A stretch of DNA of 64,000 bases from contig JAKZAP010000003.1 in the NCBI GenBank assembly GCA_023053575.1, positions 31,068,228 through 31,132,227 on the forward strand, in the 5' to 3' direction. A program made the position numbers and the translations under genes. The notes beneath the pieces were generated by a model, which had not been told where the DNA came from, did no database searches, and worked only from the letters and a program-made list of their open reading frames with translations. How positions within the stretch are numbered: position 1 is the stretch's first letter; each line of letters opens with the position of its first letter. The DNA comes from Branchinecta lynchi (taxonomy: Eukaryota; Arthropoda; Branchiopoda; Anostraca; Branchinectidae). Positions 1-13,100 of this stretch are shown one piece after another.

Positions 1-395
1 AGGGTTTTCGCGAGATTTCTCGCGGCCCCTTTTGAGCTCCGCACATCTTTATTAGAATTGGTCCGGGCTTGAAATGGGAGATCTGAGACATTAACTCTTG
101 CCACTTGTCAAGTTTTATTCAAATCCGATAGCCCTTTCGAAAGTTATTGATGCCGCTAGATTCCGCATTCAATATCCCTCCATCCCCCACGATGATCGAA
201 TCGGGCAATGTAACTATTTCCGAGTCAATGTGGTCCGGTCCCTGATATGGCTGCAAAGTTTCCTCGTCAGAGACAATCTGGAAGTACCCCAAGTCGCGAT
301 CATCGGCATTCCGGGAAACCACCTGGACCTCCACCTGCAATACCGCGGTCCGGTCCTGTTCTGTCAATAATGTATCTAGGGCTTGTGATTAGCCC
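1..395 (-). mobile_element. Family C fragment, antisense
   Basis: Reverse complement reads like the C repeat unit: gtacttccagattgt, aactttgcagccatatcagg, cgattcgatcatcgtggggg, ataaaacttgacaagtggca, in the same order and spacing as units at 15.97-16.5 kb. No C-specific end hairpin is seen here, so the piece is partial. The 90-residue reading frame at 98-370 is inside it and is not a gene. Confidence 0.65.
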
Positions 396-407
396 TAGAT
401 AAAATAT

Positions 408-447
408 TACATTTTTGGGAACCCGTCGAAACCTTTGGTCGTGTTGA
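408..447 (+). mobile_element. Family B 3'-end fragment
   Basis: The sequence gtcgaaacctttggtcgtg after tttttgggaaccc matches the 3' end of the two long B copies (near 28.26 and 54.43 kb). Only the terminus remains. Confidence 0.5.
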
Positions 448-580
448 CTGATGAAAGCTTGGGTGTCTCAAAATCATGAGATCTCTGGATTCGAAAGAGG
501 GATTATATCTATGAAATCTCTCGATTCTTTCCACAAAACAGAAAGGGCCTAGGGTTCGCCACATGTGCTAGGAGCTCGTG

Positions 581-750
581 CACTGCACAAAGTTTCTCCG
601 AGTAAAATTAAAGTCACCTGCCGTGTTTGCTACTGAGATTACTATTATCTCTACTGAGACAAGATTAATTCGAATTAGAGATAAGATTATCTTTTTAGAG
701 ACAATATTAATCCCAGTAGCAAATACTGCAAGATTTATTTTTACAGAGTT
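581..750. mobile_element. MITE family E, copy 1
   Basis: About 170-bp palindromic element: aaagtttctccgagtaaaat at one end, a duplicated core with gtttgctactgagatt / aatcccagtagcaaatactg in inverse orientation, and ttttacag at the other end. Four copies occur in the window (also 5.27, 11.56 and 18.96 kb). No coding capacity. Confidence 0.75.
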
Positions 751-1001
751 TTTACATTTGCTTTTAGTTAGAATGCGCTTATACATTTAGGAAAGAAACG
801 TTCCCGAAACCAGTGCACATGTGTTGCGTACATATGACTTAGTAGGTCGTGTTTCATTGGATGACTCTTTATTCGGAGGTAATCCGCCGACTTTTTAACT
901 AGTGGATCTGGCCCATAAGAATGCTGTGCAATTCGTTCGCTTGTTTGGTTTGGTTAACTTGTTTTTCCTGGGAAATGTCGAGTAATATTTGAACCTGTTA
1001 G
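751..1001. other. No feature recognised upstream of E1
   Basis: AT-rich intron sequence leading to the E1 acceptor; no element or exon seen. Confidence 0.5.
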
Positions 1002-1193
1002 AGCGCCAAATTTGCCATATACCGATGGCGGAAGGAAACTGCGACGATGACATCATCAGCTATTATTACGACACGGACGAACAGGCTTGCCTTGAATTTT
1101 CGTACACTGGTTGTGGCGGGAACGAAAACCGCTTTCTTTCCGTCGAGCAATGCGAACACTTCTGCGTGGTGGAACCAGAAGAAGAACAAGAAG
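1002..1193 (+). CDS. Ppn: Papilin exon E1: Kunitz domain KU1
   Basis: One complete Kunitz domain with six cysteines ([27 protein letters not shown]) followed by an acidic tail (VVEPEEEQE). Acceptor AG at 1000-1001 and donor GT at 1194-1195; 192 nt, phase 1 at both ends. The polypyrimidine tract before the acceptor is weak, so the 5' edge is the least certain of the Kunitz exons. The P1 position after the second Cys is Asp, unusual for a trypsin-type inhibitor, so this domain is probably not a classical serine-protease inhibitor. An apparent start near 989 is only intron sequence read in frame. Confidence 0.85.
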
Positions 1194-4100
1194 GTAGAGC
1201 GGTGATGGCTCGAACTCTCCTAACCGCCTGCAGCTCGCCCTAAACTAAACCCGTAACTACTCTAAAACCATAACTATTAACATTGCCAAGTGACGGTGTG
1301 GGATTGCCGTTGAGCATGGTATAAGACCTATAATCACCTGCCCAATAACTGTATTAAAACCCTAACTATACACCCTAAGAAGAACGAACCATGAGTGCCT
1401 AGCTGTACCAGTGACTGGGACCTAGTTGAGGTGGTTTTCTTGAACTTTACGGTCCCAGCTTAGTAACTTAGTAGGCTCCCTGTAACAAAATTATCTTTAT
1501 AACGTTCAGAGCCTACCTGTGAAGCGTGGCTAATACCAAGAATGCTCTTACAACAAGACTGGACTAGCTTAGGTTTAACCAAAAACCCTTTATAACGTTG
1601 CTTGCATAGTTTAGTGGAGGCCGTGGCTTTTTATCGTTATTTTTACTTTATTAGTTTTAACTTAAATTAGTTTTGAGAGGCCACATTTTGCATCGGTAAG
1701 AATAGATAGTCATCAAGAGTATTGACGATGCGAAAATATCATACTTCGAGATTAATCGTGATCCTTTTTATGGTGACTAAGTTGTTCCCGCAAGGTAAGT
1801 TTCGCCATAATCCGGCATACATATATATATATATATATTTATTTTTGCCCGCTTCCAAAACGGAAAAAGCGGAGTACATAAAGAAAAAGAAAGAAGAAAA
1901 GAAACTAAAGAAAACATGTACATGTATCTGAGGGCAAAAGGTGTGATTGAGCGGATACCCCTCTAAACATATTCTAACGCTACGGTTCTTTTTGTCTAGA
2001 CGTCTGTCTGCTTCCACGCTCTGAAGGTCCTTGCTCGGAGAAAGACCCAAAATGGTTCTTTGACGGATCTGAAAACAGATGCATGCCCTTCTATTATTCC
2101 GGTTGCGGTGGTAATGCGAATCGGTTCGAGACGTCCGATGAGTGTTCCAAGACATGCCCACCTGTTCCACCAAAAGGTAAGTCGCAGTGAATCAGCAACG
2201 TGCAGCCATAGTGTAGTGCAGCCGTGCATGGGTGAAAGCGCTTTTGATCTGAAAGAAACATAAAAAAATTGACTTCAAACACTATCCGCCTTCAATGAAA
2301 AAAAAATTTTAAACATAAAACAACATATAACAATCATATGTAACAGATAAGATGTGGAATTTGAATACAATTTTCCTTGGCGACCCATAACCAGAGAAGT
2401 TCTAAAAGCTTGAATTGAATTGTTAGTTTATTTTAGCGAAGGTTTGATTAGAATATGGTAGTACATGTGTACTGGTTGCGTTTCTCAAGCACGTTTGTGC
2501 TTTGTTTGTAACCGGTCGTCAAGCCGGAACGATTTTTTTTTAGTTAAGCTATTGAATCCTGAATCCTGTTTCGGCTGAATGCGTTTCTCTCGGTCACTTC
2601 GTCTTTACATTAAGACGTGGCTAACTTTTCTCTAAACTTCCTAGATTTCTTCTCGAAGAGATTGTGACAGAGATTACAGCAGTTAAAATCGGAAGTTTTG
2701 AACTGCGCTGAGTATATAATTTTTCTGAAAGTTCCTTCAAGAAAGTTTTAGGTTTCCCGCCAGATTCTGACTAAGAAGTGTTTTTCTAGGGAGAAGCGAA
2801 CTTCCTATTGTGTGTTGTAGTATTCGTCTGGTTTGTTGCAAATGTATTCTGCGAAAGAAAAAAGACATTATCTATTGTGTAGGCGCCGATTATCTTCCTC
2901 AATAAAGAAAAAAGACATTATCTATATATATATTTATTTATATTTATTTATTTATTTTTCTCAGAACTGATTATATCCACTCCGTATATATTGTTATTAA
3001 CATAGCGTTATTTTACTTATGGCCCAATCGCCCAATCATATGTCATATATTGCCGATTCATGAACCCAATTCTTACAAAGTCTTATTCCAGTATTTATTT
3101 CAGGTCATATCTTATCAAGCATATTTATCTGTTGTCCGTTTAATCTATTTTGTAATTGTAATTATTTGCGAAATATTTCGCATCTTGATCTCTTCTAGCT
3201 ATTTGGAATTAAGTTTGATTGATTGGTTTTTGTAATCCCAGTAAAGATGTAAAATTTCATTTCTTTTAGTTTATTTGTCGTCTTAAAATTAATTTTTGCT
3301 GTATCTTGTTTTTTACCTTTTTTAACGTTGACAAATTTATCTCGTATTAAAACTATTTTTTTTATTTGGGATATTTTTAGGGATCGACTAAAACCAGGAA
3401 GGGAAGGGAACGCGAGAAAAGCAGGAAGGCATACTAAAATCGGGAAGGGCATACTAAAACGAGGAAGGGCATACTAAAACGAGGAAGGCTGTCGCCAGAA
3501 TTCAATGCTGCGAAAAACTGGAACGCCGCAACGTTCCCTTCCTCTATTTAGTATTCTTTGAGGGGTCGGCAGCTTTTAAAATTCAAAGTTCACCATCAGT
3601 TCCTCGTTTTATTATCCTGACATGGGTAGGCATTAAGTTCAGTGAAGGGTCAGCAACTATACAAACCATCCCATCCTCGTTTTAGGATCCTGACACTGGT
3701 AGGCATTAAGTTCAGTGAGGGGTCGTCAACTTTAAAAATTGTAATTCATCTTTTCATTTCTCGTTCTGACGGTAGTCTTTTTAGTACCTTGAAAGTATCA
3801 AAGCGAGGAAGGAAATTGGAAATCTAAAAATTATTCTTCTTTGCAACTATCGGCAACTAAAATCCTCCGAGTCCAGTGAGGTATCGGCAAATAAGATATT
3901 TCAAGTCCGACATTTCTTCCTCGTTTTAGTACCTTGAAAATACTAAAACGAGGAAGGAAATTGGAAGCTTTAAATTCTTCTTCTTTGGAACGTCGGCAAC
4001 TATCAAATTGTAAAGTCCACCATTTCTTTCATCGTGTTAGTAGCTTGTCACGGGTGGTACCGTTAAGTACTAAAACGAGGAAGGAAATGGCGGACTTGAA

Positions 4101-7100
4101 AAATCTTGGTTGCCGACGCTTCGCTAGACTGAGAATTTAGTTGCCGACCCCTCAGAGCACTAAAACGAGGAAGGGAACGGTGAACTGAGAACTTTGGTGG
4201 ACTTTAAATTTTTATAGTTGCCGACCTCTCAAAGACTAATAATTCAGAATCCACCATATCCTTCCTCGTCTTATGCCTTAGTTGCCGACCCCTCGCTGGA
4301 CTATGCGGATTTTAGTCGCCTACCGTCAGAACGAAAAATGAAAAGGTGAATTACAATTTGTAGAGTTACCGACCCCTCACTGAACTTGATGCCTACCCAT
4401 GTCAGGATACTTCCCTTCCTGGTTTTAGTCGATCCCAAATTTGTATGCCGATTTTCGCAATACCAATCCAGTTCTTTTATGATGGAAAATTATGGTTTAA
4501 AAAAACCCTTTGATATTTTGAAAAAGAAACGGGAAATTTGTTTTTCAAAAATTTATTCCCTAAAGCACAATTTGTCCGATGCGTTGCGTTGATTGTATTT
4601 TGGTTAAAGTGTTAGGTAGACTTCATTTAGGATAGTGTAGGCTAATTAGTTTTTGAATGACGTAGATCTAGTTATAAGTTGTAGACCGATTGTGTGTATT
4701 TTATTATATTTTCTCTACTCGCCAGCTTTGGCGATACAAATAAATGAATTTAATTTAATTGAACTGTAGTTTTGAGTTTAGTGTTAATATCGACGAGAAC
4801 CACCAACTCTGCTTGACCGTTGTATCGGTTTTGAAAACAAAATAAATTTAACTGAATTGAATTGACTGCACTTCTTGTTTTTCAGAGAGTGACGTCTGCA
4901 CACTTCAGCCAACTGCTGGCAACTGCACAGAGTACACAGAGCGGTGGTATTTCGATGCCCGCGACCAGAAATGCAAGGGTTTCCTGTTTGGTGGCTGCCA
5001 CGGCAACCGGAATAACTTCCAGTCACAGTCCGAGTGCGAAAATCAGTGTGCCTCATCGGTCCGGAAGGATGTAGACGTAGTTGAAGACTTCAAGACGGGT
5101 AAGACAAACAGAGTGAAGACCAAGCAGGTTGGCTGGGCTCTTAAACAAAAATTAACCTTAGAAATAACAACCCGTCTTGACAAGAACTGAACAGTTACTT
5201 TGGCATATGAATAGTCGAGGTTGGTGAAACTGTTTAATATCAGGCAAGAACGACTGCCGTTAAAAAATACACTGTAAAAAAAAATCTTGCCGTATTTGCT
5301 ACTGGGATTGATATTGTCTCTACTGAGATAAGATTATTTCAAATTTGGATTAATCTTGTCCCAGAAGAGATAAGATTAATCCCAGTAGCAAACACTGCAG
5401 TCAACTTTAATCCTTTCTCGGAGAAACTTTTTAACTGTACTGGGTATCCTGTCAAAAAAGCGAAAACAAAAACCGCGACGGTCAAAATAGCGAAAGCACA
5501 GGGGTCGCTGTCACTACCACTACACGTCAGTTACCAGAAACGTCAGTTCGACTAAACCAAAAATCCGAAAAATTCAAAAAAATTGTGTTTGCCATTGAAA
5601 TCTACAGGAGTATCCCATCTCAGACAAGATTTAAAATTTGCAGATAAGTCTTTCCTTCAGAATAATCTATCTGACTTAGAAAAGAACCAAGAAATATGAC
5701 AAACATACTAGATTGAAGGAAATTGAATGGTTTGCACATTGGATAAATAAATATTGCTTCAATATTTCTAGATCCAGGTCCGCGCTGTTTCACTGTAAAA
5801 TATAGATATTGGAGCAGGAGGTGAATTTCGAGAGAGGAGCAAGTGAAGTCTACTTTTTTTTTATTCTATTGTTTCTTGTATTAGCTAAGAGTTAAGGCCA
5901 ATAAATCTGGCAGGCATTTTTCTTTTTGTTCATCTGTAGAGCCTACGAACCTCGGGATTTCGAAAAATGCTATCATTCCCGATGAAAAAGTTGTAGCCTG
6001 CGGAGTAGTATGGTAATAGTGCGAAAAACGTTGCATGTAATACTATTTAATAGCAAAGAATACTATCATTTAATGTGCCTCTGACTGGTCCAATCTTATG
6101 TAGTAGTATCCAGTAGCATCCTGTCTGGCCATAGTAGCATCCAGTCTTGCTAATAGTAGCATATATTAGTATGCAGTAACACGGTAGCCTTGAAGCAGAA
6201 GCATATAGTAGCATCGTTAGTACTGCATGAAAATTTTTCGTACTAGTTGATAGTACTATTTTGAGATAAATTTTTCATCGGGTTATCATATTTGAAATCT
6301 GGTGTACGAGAGGTTAAGTATGGTGCCCACACAACGCAAATCTTTTCCGCTTACGATTTTGACCTTCTTTTGCATCAGTCGGCAAATTGGTCATAAAATT
6401 TGTGCTATCCACCAGATGAATTGAGACGCAATGAGGAAAAGAACGACTATGCGCAAAGTTTCGGCCTGGCGAAGAGAATTTTTGTCTGGTAGCGACGCCG
6501 AAATGCGGATCGCCGTTCTTTTGGCGCCAAGCCTTGGGAACCATCCGGAAACTTTTTAGGAATGCATTTACTCCCAATAAAGCTAATTTTTCACGTTCCG
6601 GTCGTGGAATATATTATAATTTAATTTAGTTTAATAAATAGATAGGTAATTTAGGTTTACTTTTTTTCTGTAACCTAATTTTATCTACAGACTATTGCTT
6701 CTTGGACAAAGAGGAAGGCCCTTGTAAGGAGTCGATCGTCTCTTTCTTTTACGACCGGATAGATGGCGTCTGCAAGCAGTTCCAATATGGCGGCTGTGAC
6801 GGAAACCAGAATCGTTTCGGGTCCAGACAAGAATGCGAGAACCGTTGCGGCAGTGCCCAAGGTAATTTGGTTTCGACTGACTGACATATTCATATTTCTT
6901 TTAAAACCGAGCAGTTCACTAATGTCCACAACAGTATCGCGGTCTGCAAAACAATCAACTGAAAACATCCATCAGCAGGGGCGTCACGACTGGGGGGGGG
7001 GGGGATCCCCCCCCCCCCCCTATGCTAACGGCCAGTCGGTAAAAAATAACCGAGTCGGCGCGAAGCGCAGATATTTTTCGTCAAAGCAGTTGATTTTTTT

Positions 7101-10100
7101 TCACGGAAACAGTCCTTTTTTCTGAAAATTGGTCGATTTTTCGTCAAAATGGTCGGTTCTCCTGAAAATCAGTGGATTTTTCTGAAAATCAGTCGATTTT
7201 TTTCAAAAATGTGATTTTTGTTGTTGAAAACAGTCGTTTTTGCTACAGAAAGAGTCGGTAAAAACTACCAGCAGGTCGGTAACTGCCTCGTCCCCCCCCC
7301 AAAAAAAAAAAAAATTTGGGATTGTAACGCCTCTGTCCATCAGTGCCCAGTTCATGCACACGTTTCATTCTATATTTGTGTACAAAAAGGCGGCCCATAT
7401 ATTGCCCCAAACCTGCGCGGTGAAAAATTGCAGCTACAAATTGCGAACTGGTTCCTTCTGTTTGTTCTAGGTTTTATTATTTGACACCATATTTAGTACC
7501 TATATCAGATTTTTCAAAGTTTAAGATATACTCTAAAAAAAAATATAATTTAGATGAAAGATTTCCAAAAGATTTCTGAACCAGGACTTCTTAATCCTAA
7601 TCATATCTTCAGCTTTATGCAAACAGACTCTCCGTTGTGTTCCGTCGTAAGTTTCAGTTTAGTTTCAATTTCGGTTTCAGTTTATTCATAAAAAAAAAAA
7701 AAAAAAAAAACATTAACTATTTATGGCCCCACCATAACGCCTAACATGAGGGCTGGGTATGGGCGGGGCTTATTCCTTATTCATATAGTCTTAAGGGAAA
7801 CACACCAAATAAATAAATACAAAAAGAAAAGAAGGAGAGAAAGAAAGAAGAAGAAAAGAAGAATGAAGATTCCGTCTGTTGTAAGGATGAAACTAGAAGA
7901 AGAATAAAAGAAGAATGAAGATTCCTACTGTTGTAAGGATGAAAATAGTCTTGAGACGTCAAACATTCTTCTTCTAAATAGCAACTAATCAGCAAGAAAG
8001 ATAATACAAATTAAAGTAGACGTTCGGGTAATCGTAAGAATGTACTATTTACTAATTGGCGTCTAAAATTCAAAAATACGCTATGAATAATTATTCACTG
8101 CTCGTGGAATGAATTTGAGAATCCTTGTGTCGTTGAACAATATAAAGAGAGAGACCGGCGATGAACAGAACGGTTAAAGCCTTGTTGTGGGATGCGTTCT
8201 CACGCAGCCTCCGCTCAGCAGTTTATTCCCCAAAGTCAACCATCATAACAGTAGTCAATTGTTGAATGAATTAGTTAAGGACGCGAGGTCCGGTGACCTT
8301 AGCTTCAGAGCGAACTCGGAGAGAAGGGAGAACACAGCTAAACCTTACCTGTGCCGTACTGAATATTACTTTTGACTTTGAGGAAAGCTATTGAGCGGAG
8401 AGTGAGTTCAACTACCATGTATCTTTGTTTTATATCTTCATCTTATTTGACCGATCGGAAGTATTTCTGTCAGAATAGTTATTTGTTTTAATTCAACTAT
8501 AGACAAGGTTTACGAACGCCATAACACGGCAGAATCCCAACAAGCCTCTATCATCAACACCCTGAGGGAAGTGAATACTTGTGTCATTGTGTCTTAAGCT
8601 TTCGTTGAAGAAAAACCTCGGGTGTATCACAGTGCAAATACGACATGAAGAGAGTCTGAGAATTATTTACTGCCGGCAGAGGCGTTACTAGCAAAAAAAA
8701 ATTGGTGGCGGGGGGGTGGGGGTCCTTACCGACTGGCTGGTCATTTTTACCGACTGTTTTTGTAGAAAAATCGACTGTTTTTGCAGAAAAACAACTGTTT
8801 TAGTGGAAAAACGACTATTTTGAAGTAAAATCGACGGTTTCCCAAAAAAGAAGAAATCGACTGTTTTGAAGAAAAAATCGACCTTTTGCAAAAAAAAATC
8901 GCGGCGCGCACCGACTGTTATTTTTCTTTACCGACCGGCTGACAACATTGGGGGAGGGGCGTCCCCCATCCCCCTACACGTGACGCCCGTGACTGCCAGG
9001 GCAAAAACTTTCCCCTTCTTAAGGCATCTGCCTCCCAACATGAAGAGCCCGGCGTTTTACTATTTGAACCAAGTTCGGGAATAATCTATTTTGTCGTTCA
9101 AGTTTTCAGCATATATTTAGCCAGTATTGCCTACCAAAAGCTCGATTACCTTGAGCTAAAGTAAAGAAAGTGTCGGTTCTAACCCCGTCAGTGCAAGAAC
9201 CCAGCGTTACAGAAAGAGCTTTGTGCCTGCGTTCTTTTAAGTCTGAAATAAATGTTAATCGTATCCCCATCATTGTTTTAATTATTTATTGCTTTATTTT
9301 TTTCTGATTATTCCTGATTATTGACTATTGTGTATGATTACCTCAATACGATGTACCTAACAAAAACGGCAAGTTTGGCAATCCAATGCTTTGAAAGTTC
9401 CTTTTACAAAAAAGTGTCAAGTACCAACCTATGGTGTTCAAGCAGAAACATCGTATTTTAAGCAGGCCTTTAAACTTCGAGAATCTGTAGTTGACAGGTC
9501 CTTTCTTATAGACATTTGCGAAATCCCGAAGGTGGTCGGTCCGTGCTCTGGGTCCTTCCGACAGTTCTACTACGACAAAACGCAAGATAGTTGCTTCGAG
9601 TTCAGCTATTCCGGTTGCCAGGGTAACGGGAACCGATTCAACAACCGGGAAGAGTGCAACCAGCGTTGTCAGAAGCAAAAGGAGGAAGTCACCACTGCCC
9701 CTACCACAGAGGTAGTACCAGTGCAAAGGGGTGAAGAGATGGATATTTGTCGGCTCCCTGTTACTTATGGACCCTGCAGAGCCTCGGTCCCAGCCTGGCA
9801 TTACAACGCCGACACAGGTGAGTCCCAAAAGGGCCAATGTTTTCTTGTTACACTTTCAGTAACTTGATAGCATAGAAAGGACCCCTGTTACTTATGCTGG
9901 CTTCTGTATTATCCTTAGCACCCCTGTAGAATCATAAGCTTCGGAAACCCCCACCCATTGCATTGTTTCTTTTGGCTCCTGCGACTTTTTTGCGCTTTTT
10001 TGTCTAAATTTAGTGAAAGCTTCAGATTCCGCCGACAAACCGTTCAAAAATAAGGGAAGAAGAGCAGTCTCCAAATTTGTTTTTTCATTTCCGAAGACTT

Positions 10101-13100
10101 GATCGGCCAATAGAGTGCTTCGGACATCCATTCCTCTCTTGTGCTTCGACCTTCTTTTCTTTTCTTGGCTTTTCTTGTTGTTGTTTTTTTAACGACGGCG
10201 AACTGTTTCAAATATTTTATTTCAAACCTCCACTTCGAAGAGCGGGAAGTTTAGACAAAATCAACAGACGCCAATAAGAAAACCGAAAACCTCACAGAGT
10301 AAGTATTGGCTGCTGGCTGCAAGCATTACTGTCATTTCTTCTTTTAGTAGCTTGTTAGGGCATGACTTTCAGATCATACACGTGCAGGATCCTAGTTCAA
10401 TTATGGTCCCTTTTTCCATTCCGTTTTTTTTTTTTTTTCCTGCAGCAGGAAACTTGGCTTCAAACCTTATATTCTGCAACAGGAAAATTATGTATTAAAG
10501 AACAGGAACCCTGCCATGTTGTCGTGCGTGGAAATACCATACTACTAGAACAGCGATTGTGCACGAGAATAGTTGCGTTTTTACAGATACCATGGTAACT
10601 GAATCTGCAATTAGTCGTTTTTGTGGTTACCGTGGTATCTGATACACGGTTGCTCTACAAAAACAACTATTGCCGAAACTGTAGTTTTCGAGGTCATCCC
10701 AAAAGAAAACTTCTTTCTCACCAGTTTCACAAAGTTTGATGAAAGTGAGATGACTTTTCAGATACCACGATCATTAACCACGGTCGTACCGTGGCATCTA
10801 AAAATCAGATACCCCGATAACTTCAAAAACACCTTTTGACCATGGTATCAGAGGTCACGGTAACTGCAAAACAACTTTAGACCTTGGTATCAGATACCAT
10901 GGTATCAGCAAAAAACACAACTAATGATTCGAAACTCGTGCTCAAACAAAGGTGCTTAAAGAGGGAACGACGCTGCATCTTCCCCCGTTTAGTAGTGTTC
11001 CTCCTGTTGGAGCATTCCCTATTTTAGTATGTCCTTACGTTTTTAAAGTTTAACCGAAAAAGGCTGGTATAGGACCATCTAGTTACCCATCACTTATTCA
11101 CTTAAATTGGCTAGAAGACCCACTGAAAATGCGTTACTTCGTTTTTCCGCTATCCCCGAATAATCGATTTTCAGACAGTGGTATTGCCGTGTGATTCGTG
11201 GTACCTCTATGCGCTTGAAATTTTGTTGTATGCCTTACGAGAAAGATTTATGATTTTTTTTTTTGTTCAGTCACTAAGCAATCATCACCAATCTCACCAC
11301 TACCCACTGAAAAGACGCGTTCGTGTTGAGTTAAAATTTCCCGCATCATAGTAGAAATTGCGCTGTGGGGACGGCCGCTGATAAAGGTCATAACTAGAGC
11401 AGATAGTGGAAAATAAAAAAATCTCTTTGCAGAATCCAAATAATTCAGTGTATTCAATTAAATGACACAAAAATAAGTTGGCTTTCAGTTAAACTTTAAA
11501 ACTTGTTCCTCCTGCACCGTGCCCTTCCTTCCGTTCCCGATTTTAGTCAGTCCCAGATTTACACTGTAAAAAGTTTTTCCGAGTAAGGATTAAAGTTAAC
11601 TGCAGTATTTGCTATTGGGGTTAATCTTATCTCTACTGAGATAAGATTAATTCGAATTAGAGATAAGATTACCTTTTTAGAGATGAGGTTAATCTCAGTA
11701 GCAAATACTGCAAGTTTTTTTTACAGTGTAAATCTGTATTTAAAAGCTATTATGCAGAACAATCTCAAATCACAAACAACCTCACTTTATCTCTCATTCT
11801 TAACTTAGCGTCACCTACCGACTTTCTACTTGACTAATCGCTTTTTCTATTATATTACCAAACACACTATACAGACTTAGGAGACGTAGACTTGAGAATA
11901 CCTAGAAGTAGCTCATCCCCCCCCCCATTTTGAAAAAGACTACCCCTTATATTAGAAAGCTTCTCACACCTCAAGAGAACATATTCAGTTCAATTCAATG
12001 GTATTGCAACACCAATTACGGACTGGCCGAATAGCAGGTGGTAAAGTCAAACATAAATTAAAGACTAACAAAAATAATCAGCATAGAACGTGATAAAATT
12101 ACTTATAAAAATACTGAAGACAATATATACAAATATAACGATTGGTGTAATAGACAACAGGAGTAAAATAATAACCTAGTAATTTCTACTACATAGGGAA
12201 GTAAAGGAGGCGACAAAACTGACTGTTCAGATCTCAAAAACATCGCACACCTAGCAAAGTAATAGCCTACTTTTTTTTCGTATTCTTTAGTTATTCGTTT
12301 TTGTATTTCAGAACGCTGCGAGGCTTTCTCGTACGGAGGCTGCGAAGGCAACGCGAACAGATTCGTGTCAGAAGAGCAGTGCTTACGACAGTGCGGCAAC
12401 TTCAAAGGAATTGGTAAGCAATCAGACCCCCCCCCCCCCATCCCACCCCCGCCCACCATTTTCTTACACCCTTGCCGCATGATGGAACTGGAGATGATTG
12501 GGGTCCTGAGGGAGTGGTTAGAATGCTGGACTTTTCCTGACCCTTTTGTGGCGCAGGTTTGAGTCTCGATGGTCCCTACCGTTTTGTTTAGGGCATGATA
12601 CTTTCGAGTGCAACTGGTACACCAGGAATCGGAATGGCTTACTCCTTGCATCTCCGCTAAACTAAAACTTTCTTAGTTTAGTGTTTTGACCCTGTATACT
12701 GTAAACGTATATTTTCAAAATAAACTCCCGGAAGAGGCTGAATATTAAAAACTTTCAATATATGTATCACATAATTAAAGTTTAACCGAATAGGCTGAGA
12801 TCCGAAAGTCTAGTTACACTCAATTTATTTACTTAAAGGTGAACAGAGTAGGGCTAAGATACGACAGTCTGATTACCCATCATATTTTTACTTAATTAAG
12901 CTAGAAGAACCGACAAAAACACGTTACTTCGTTACTTTGTTAACCACGATTCCTGAATTTTAGCTGACGTAATTTCTCTTCCGTAACTGTTGTACTTCTA
13001 TACGGGCGTAGCTCTATGTTTGCAATGTTTAGCAACTACAGCGGCAGCCAATTGCTGCAATGACAAGACATGGCGGATTTGTATTCTTCAAGCCAGGAAG

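Larger units (their letters stand above)
5099..6690 (+). other. Intron 3
   Basis: Phase 1 intron (1,592 bp). Holds MITE E copy 2 (5270-5440) and MITE J copy 1 (5978-6282). Between these, 5441-5977, and from 6283 to 6690 I see no gene or recognised element. Confidence 0.7.
6862..9511 (+). other. Intron 4
   Basis: Phase 1 intron (2,650 bp). Holds element G copies 1 (6977-7334) and 2 (8677-9000) in opposite orientation, and an antisense LINE 3' end (7660-7960). Nothing was recognised in 7335-7659, 7961-8676 or 9001-9511. Confidence 0.7.
9818..12311 (+). other. Intron 5 (inside KU6)
   Basis: Phase 1 intron (2,494 bp) splitting a Kunitz domain. Contains element H copy 1 (10570-10923), dispersed-repeat pieces (about 11040-11500, shared with 12.8, 13.4 and 32.3 kb) and MITE E copy 3 (11561-11730). 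No gene in 9818-10569 or 11731-12311; C-runs at 11920. Confidence 0.7.

Noticed and set aside
98..370. 90-residue open frame at the window start
   Set aside because: It lies in an antisense family C repeat and shows no known domain or splice context.
989..1001. Translation start for the Kunitz protein
   Set aside because: There is no ATG or signal peptide; the codon at 989 is TTG in intron sequence, and the phase 1 acceptor at 1000-1001 fits the rest of the gene.
9343..9837. 164-residue frame on the minus strand
   Set aside because: Shadow of exon E5 on the other strand; the + strand has two Kunitz signatures.
12103..12651. 182-residue minus-strand frame
   Set aside because: Runs across exon E6 and low-complexity C-runs; no recognisable motif.
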